DNA of 17,275 bases from assembly GCA_035549875.1 (NCBI GenBank), contig DASZPV010000162.1, positions 1-17,275 on the forward strand, given 5' to 3'. This stretch comes from JAKFWI01 sp035549875 (lineage in GTDB: Bacteria; Pseudomonadota; Alphaproteobacteria; Caulobacterales; Aquidulcibacteraceae). This document shows positions 14,416 to 17,275 of this stretch, piece after piece. Position numbers and translations under genes: made by a program. Numbering within the stretch: position 1 is the first letter of the stretch; each line of letters opens with the position of its first letter. The notes under the pieces were generated by a model. The model was given only the letters and a program-made list of their open reading frames with translations, was not told where the DNA came from and made no database searches.

Positions 14416-15290
14416 GCCGCGTTCTTGCGTCGGACGAGCGCGCCGAAATCGGCGAGCAATTGCTCAGTGACCTTGCCCGGCGTGAAGTACATGCCCTGGA
14501 TTTCCGCCACCGGCGTGATCTCCGCAGCGCTGCCGGTCAGGAACACTTCCTGAAAGCCCGCCAGTTCGTTCGGCCAGATCGCGCGTTCGATCACTTCGAT
14601 GCCCCGCCGTTTGGCGAGTTCGATCACGGTCTGACGCGTCAGGCCGTTCAGGAAGCAATCGGGCGTCGGCGTCAGCAACTTACCGTCCTTCACGAAAAAG
14701 ATGTTGGCGCCGGTGGCCTCGGCGATCTGGCCGCGCCAGTCCATCATCAACGCGTCCTGAAAGCCCGCGTTTTCTGCGGCGTGCTTGGACAAGGTGCAGA
14801 TCATGTAGAGCCCAGCGGCCTTGGCGTTGCACGGTGCGGTATCCGGCGCTGGCCTGCGCCATAGCGCGATCGCCAGGCGAATGCCCTTCATCTTGTCTTC
14901 GAAATAATCGCCCCAATGCCAGGCCGCGATGGCGAGATTGATGCGGTTTTCCTTGGCCGAGACACCCATTTTCTCCGAGCCGCGCCAGGCGATCGCCCGC
15001 ACATAAGCCGAGGACAGGCCCGATTTCAGCACCGTATCGGCCTTGGCCTTCTCGATCTCGGCCACGGAATACGGAATTTCGAAGCCCATGACCTTGGCCG
15101 AATTGTGCAGCCGTTCGCTATGCTCGCGCGAGCGAAAGATCACGCCGTCATAGGCGCGCTCGCCCTCGAACACGGCCGAGGCGTAGTGCAGGCCATGCGT
15201 CAGCACATGCACGCCGGCTTCGCGCCAGGGCACGAAGCTCCCGTTCATCCAGATCCAGCCGTCGCGGTCGTGATAGGCGGGTTCCGCCAT
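14412..15290 (-). CDS. ilvE: Branched-chain amino acid aminotransferase (class IV, IlvE type)
   Basis: This encodes 292 residues, the usual length for class IV PLP aminotransferases. It moves the amino group between glutamate and Leu, Ile or Val in the cytosol, the last step of their synthesis. Visible marks are WMNGSFVPW, HGLHYASAVFEGERAYDG (32-49), the PLP lysine K157 in CNAKAAGLY, EATGANIFFVKDGKLLTP (191-208), LTRQTVIELA and VFLTGSAAEITPV. ATG 15290 is preferred over the in-frame ATG 15296 because GGGG then lies at normal distance. It is the first gene of a three-gene leftward unit and is divergent, over 60 bp, from a MarR regulator. D-amino-acid transaminases and aminodeoxychorismate lyases share the fold but fit less well. 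Confidence 0.93.
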   Translation of the reverse strand: MAEPAYHDRDGWIWMNGSFVPWREAGVHVLTHGLHYASAVFEGERAYDGVIFRSREHSERLHNSAKVMGFEIPYSVAEIEKAKADTVLKSGLSSAYVRAIAWRGSEKMGVSAKENRINLAIAAWHWGDYFEDKMKGIRLAIALWRRPAPDTAPCNAKAAGLYMICTLSKHAAENAGFQDALMMDWRGQIAEATGANIFFVKDGKLLTPTPDCFLNGLTRQTVIELAKRRGIEVIERAIWPNELAGFQEVFLTGSAAEITPVAEIQGMYFTPGKVTEQLLADFGALVRRKNAA

Positions 15291-15310
15291 GCGCATGCCC
15301 CAAAGCAGTC

Positions 15311-15319
15311 TTGTAACAA
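15311..15319. promoter_or_regulatory. Candidate MarR operator and overlapping promoter
   Basis: The palindrome TTGT-A-ACAA lies in the 60-bp region between the divergent ilvE and MarR genes, the type of short inverted repeat MarR proteins bind. It overlaps a possible -35 (TTGTAA, 15311-15316) that is 17 bases from a weak -10 (CATTCT, 15334-15339) for the MarR gene. Binding here could repress both genes. No experiment or homologous site supports this directly. Confidence 0.3.
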
Positions 15320-15350
15320 TCCCTGCCGGGGACCATTCTCGCCGCCAGCA

Positions 15351-15839
15351 ATGCCTGTCAACCTGACGCGACCAATCGCAGAGCCCATAGGGCCCGAAGC
15401 GCGCCTCTATCTCAAGGAGGACGAACTCGATCGTGCAGTGGAACTGGTGTTCGCCGCCACCCGCCGGTTCTGGCGCGCCGCCGAGGGCCCGCTGGAAGCG
15501 CGCGGCCTGGGGCCCGCGCATTACCGCTCCCTCGCCGCCATCCGCCGCGACGAGGGCCTCACCGTTTCGGCCCTGCGCGGCCACCTCGACGTGACCAAAC
15601 AGAGCCTCGCCCGCGTGCTCAGCGAGCTGGAGCGCGAAGGCCTGATTGAGCGCGTCCCCGGCCCGACCGATAAGCGCCAGCGCCTGCTCCAGCTCACCGA
15701 CGCGGGCCGCGCCGCCGAACGCGATGCCAGCGCCGCCCTGCGCGAGCGCCTCGCCCACGTCTTCCGCACCGCCGGCGCCGACGCCGTCAGCGGCGCAAGA
15801 CTGGTGATGGCGGCGCTGGCGGCGGAGGATATGTCGTGA
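15351..15839 (+). CDS. MarR family transcriptional regulator, PetP-like
   Basis: This is a 162-residue winged-helix repressor. The DNA-binding part spans about residues 57-120: the recognition helix lies in VTKQSLARVLSELEREGLIE (81-100) and the wing in PTDKRQRLLQLT (105-116). Helices at both ends would form the dimer interface. Together with the next gene it matches the petP-petR arrangement described in Rhodobacter, where a MarR protein and an OmpR-type regulator are encoded side by side. ATG 15351 has no clear ribosome-binding site, and the candidate promoter would leave almost no leader, so translation may be nearly leaderless. The in-frame codons upstream lie antisense to ilvE and are excluded. 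A ligand is not predictable. Confidence 0.87.
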   Translation: MPVNLTRPIAEPIGPEARLYLKEDELDRAVELVFAATRRFWRAAEGPLEARGLGPAHYRSLAAIRRDEGLTVSALRGHLDVTKQSLARVLSELEREGLIERVPGPTDKRQRLLQLTDAGRAAERDASAALRERLAHVFRTAGADAVSGARLVMAALAAEDMS

Positions 15840-15851
15840 AGGCCGAAACCA

Positions 15852-15987
15852 TTTTCCCCTCCCCCTCGTGGGGAGGGGTTAGCGGCGGGGGGAGGCACCG
15901 ATCGTTCAAGCGCACGTGTATTTTGCGTCTCACCCGGTCGATCGTTCGTTCCCCCCTCCCCATCCCTCCCCACGAGGGGGAAGAAAA
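15852..15987. repeat. 136-bp inverted-repeat element between two regulator genes
   Basis: The 17-base core CCCCCTCGTGGGGAGGG (15861-15877) recurs as its exact reverse complement at 15964-15980. Both copies are flanked by T-rich/A-rich ends and by further imperfect pairing inward (GGGGGGAGG near 15887 against CCCCCCTCC near 15951, and GATCG on both sides). The left arm also folds by itself: CCCCTCCCC/GGGGAGGGG (15856-15864 and 15870-15878). No coding potential is seen in the 86 bp between the cores. It looks like a non-autonomous palindromic repeat of the kind scattered between alphaproteobacterial genes, and it splits the MarR and response-regulator genes. Confidence 0.75.
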
Positions 15988-16026
15988 CATTTCATTCTGC
16001 ACCGTCAATGAACACGGATCGCTGTC

Positions 16027-16734
16027 ATGAACGAAGGCGCCGTAATCGACGCCCTCGTGCGCCCCGCGCATATCCTGATCATCGACGATGACGACCGCAT
16101 CCGCGACCTGCTGAAGCGCTTCCTCACCGCGCGCGGCGCGCGCTGCTCCGGCGCGGCGGATGCAGATGCGGCGCGCCACCTGATGGAATCGATCGATTTC
16201 GATCTATTGATCATCGACGTGATGATGCCGAAGGAGGACGGTTTCTCGGTCGCCGAGAGCGTGCGGCGCACCTCCACCGTGCCGATCATCCTGCTCACCG
16301 CGCGCGGCCAGCCGGAAGACCGCATCCGCGGCCTCACCGTCGGCGCCGACGATTACGTGCCCAAACCGTTCGAACCCGAAGAACTCGCCCTGCGCATCAA
16401 CGCCATCCTGCGCCGCACCCGCGAGCGGCGCCCCGAAACCGGCGAGGAAGTCTCCTTCGGCCCCAACAATTTCAACATCGCCCGCAGCGAACTGACGCGC
16501 GAAGGCCGTATCGTGCGGCTTACGGACGCCGAGCTGACGCTGCTGAAAATCCTCGCCGCCCGCGGCGGCGAGCCGATCTCGCGCGAGGAACTGGCGAAAC
16601 GCACCAGCGCGGGGCTTGAGCGCAGCGTCGACGTGCAGGTCACGCGCCTACGCCGCAAGATCGAAGACGATCCGCGGGAGCCGGTATTTTTGCAGACGGT
16701 GCGTGGTGTGGGATATCGGCTGGCGGTGGATTAG
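16027..16734 (+). CDS. OmpR/PhoB-family response regulator, PetR-like
   Basis: This is a 235-residue two-domain regulator. The receiver domain (about 14-130) has the acidic pocket IIDDDDRIRDLL, phosphoacceptor D64 in LIIDVMMPKEDG, T91 and K113 in YVPKPFEPEEL. The C-terminal winged helix (about 142-233) contains RLTDAELTLLKILAARGGEPISREEL, a recognition helix near VDVQVTRLRRKIE and the closing TVRGVGYRL. The FEPEELALRINAILRR stretch resembles Rhodobacter PetR. No histidine kinase gene is adjacent. ATG 16027 is the only sensible start. The preceding inverted repeat separates it from the MarR gene, so it may be transcribed from its own promoter in 15988-16026. Confidence 0.93.
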   Translation: MNEGAVIDALVRPAHILIIDDDDRIRDLLKRFLTARGARCSGAADADAARHLMESIDFDLLIIDVMMPKEDGFSVAESVRRTSTVPIILLTARGQPEDRIRGLTVGADDYVPKPFEPEELALRINAILRRTRERRPETGEEVSFGPNNFNIARSELTREGRIVRLTDAELTLLKILAARGGEPISREELAKRTSAGLERSVDVQVTRLRRKIEDDPREPVFLQTVRGVGYRLAVD

Positions 16735-16736
16735 TA

Positions 16737-17127
16737 ATGCCTTGGCTGGGCCTTCTTATTGCCGGTCTCGTGCTCGCTGCCGCGGGGGGTGTTGGCCTTA
16801 TAAATCAAATCGATTTTGTGGGCAGCACCGCTTGTCTGAATCTCTCCAACACCATCACCTGCAATTGCTCGCGCTGCCGGCGGCTTGGCTCGATCCTGGC
16901 TTTTGCGCCGTGGGATCAGTTTACGCTGACGAAGGGCGAGGACGCGACGACGACGTTCAAGTTCAACAAGCACGCCATCTACCACAAATTCTGCAAAACC
17001 TGCGGCATCCAATCCCCGCGGCGTCGGGCCGGGCGGCGCGGTGATGGCCGCGATCAACGTGCGCTGCCTGGATAGCGTCGACCTTGATGCACTGACGCCG
17101 CACAAGTTTGATGGCGCGAAGATGTAG
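16737..17127 (+). pseudogene. Broken GFA/CENP-V-type zinc protein gene
   Basis: The frame starting at ATG 16737, two bases after the response-regulator stop, encodes a hydrophobic N-terminus (MPWLGLLIAGLVLAAAGGVG). It then joins a GFA-family core: NLSNTITCNCSRCRRLGSIL, FNKHAIYHKFCKTCGIQS. The family's first zinc motif (CHCG) is missing and replaced by this membrane-like segment. After GIQS the frame changes and ends at 17075. The proper C-terminus (GPGGAVMAAINVRCLDSVDL and then DALTPHKFDGAKM) is present in another frame and stops at 17127. At least one indel therefore lies near 17008-17022. GFA relatives bind zinc and some are linked to glutathione-formaldehyde adducts; this copy is probably non-functional unless the shift is a sequencing error. 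Confidence 0.75.
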
Positions 17128-17275
17128 CGCCCTCCCTTCTCCCCTTGTGGGACCGTTGCGAAAATCAGTTTTTGGCGGGGATGTTTGATTTTTGCCGTGC
17201 GTTTGGCGGTGTTTTCGTTCGGCGATGGGGCGGCGCTTGCTGCGGGGGCCGTGATTAGGGCGTCAGCACAGCCAG
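17128..17275. other. Non-coding tail with repeat-like start
   Basis: No gene is supported in the last 148 bases. The beginning (17130-17151, CCCTCCCTTCTCCCCTTGTG and following G residues) resembles one arm of an intergenic palindromic repeat whose partner arm is missing. The rest is G/T-rich on the given strand, and one leftward frame stays open without a start, which is common at this base composition. It may belong to a gene beyond the window. Confidence 0.4.

Noticed and set aside
14916..15350. In-frame extension upstream of the MarR regulator
   Set aside because: It is antisense to the aminotransferase gene, and the MarR protein is already complete from 15351.

Overview
The window reads as chromosomal DNA of a GC-rich alphaproteobacterium, most likely in or near the Caulobacterales/Hyphomonadaceae. 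This rests on base composition and codon use, a linked uvrC and pgsA-like pair, a PetP/PetR-like MarR plus OmpR regulator pair beside a branched-chain aminotransferase, and short GC-rich palindromic repeats between genes. The placement is an inference. No tRNA, rRNA, CRISPR array, transposase or phage gene was seen.

Layout. (1) 1-75 holds two palindromes just downstream of a leftward pair: a penicillin-acylase family Ntn-hydrolase (945-3248) and a PhzF-family isomerase (75-935). (2) Divergent from these are rlmJ (3312-4142) and a VUT/YhhQ-type transporter (4177-4809). (3) A 272-bp gap, which seems to be a structured mRNA leader, precedes a cold-shock-domain protein with a long Gly/Arg/Tyr-rich disordered N-terminus (5082-5744). 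Its likely terminator lies inside the facing YafK/DpaA-like L,D-transpeptidase gene (5751-6446), which follows a hybrid histidine kinase (6506-8233). (4) uvrC (8369-10348) faces an unrecognised three-TM protein (10345-11268). Then come a PgsA-like protein that has lost two of its four catalytic aspartates (11448-12050), a 28-residue membrane peptide gene (12047-12133) and a NUDIX hydrolase (12197-12655). (5) A leftward, tightly coupled ilvE-type aminotransferase, small lipoprotein and polytopic membrane protein (15290 back to 12661) is divergent from a MarR regulator (15351-15839). A 136-bp inverted-repeat element separates that regulator from an OmpR-type response regulator (16027-16734). (6) The window ends in a damaged GFA/CENP-V-type zinc protein gene (16737-17127) and 148 bp of non-coding, repeat-like sequence.

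How the genes work together. Most of the window is housekeeping: rRNA modification, nucleotide excision repair, amino-acid biosynthesis, envelope maintenance and signalling. The gene packing is very tight, with four convergent pairs that overlap or lie within 6 bp. No complete new defence or mobile system is visible. The points most worth a second look are the motif-degenerate PgsA at the uvrC-linked position, the RGG-rich cold-shock protein with its structured leader and in-gene antisense terminator, the 28-residue membrane peptide, and the chimeric broken GFA gene.
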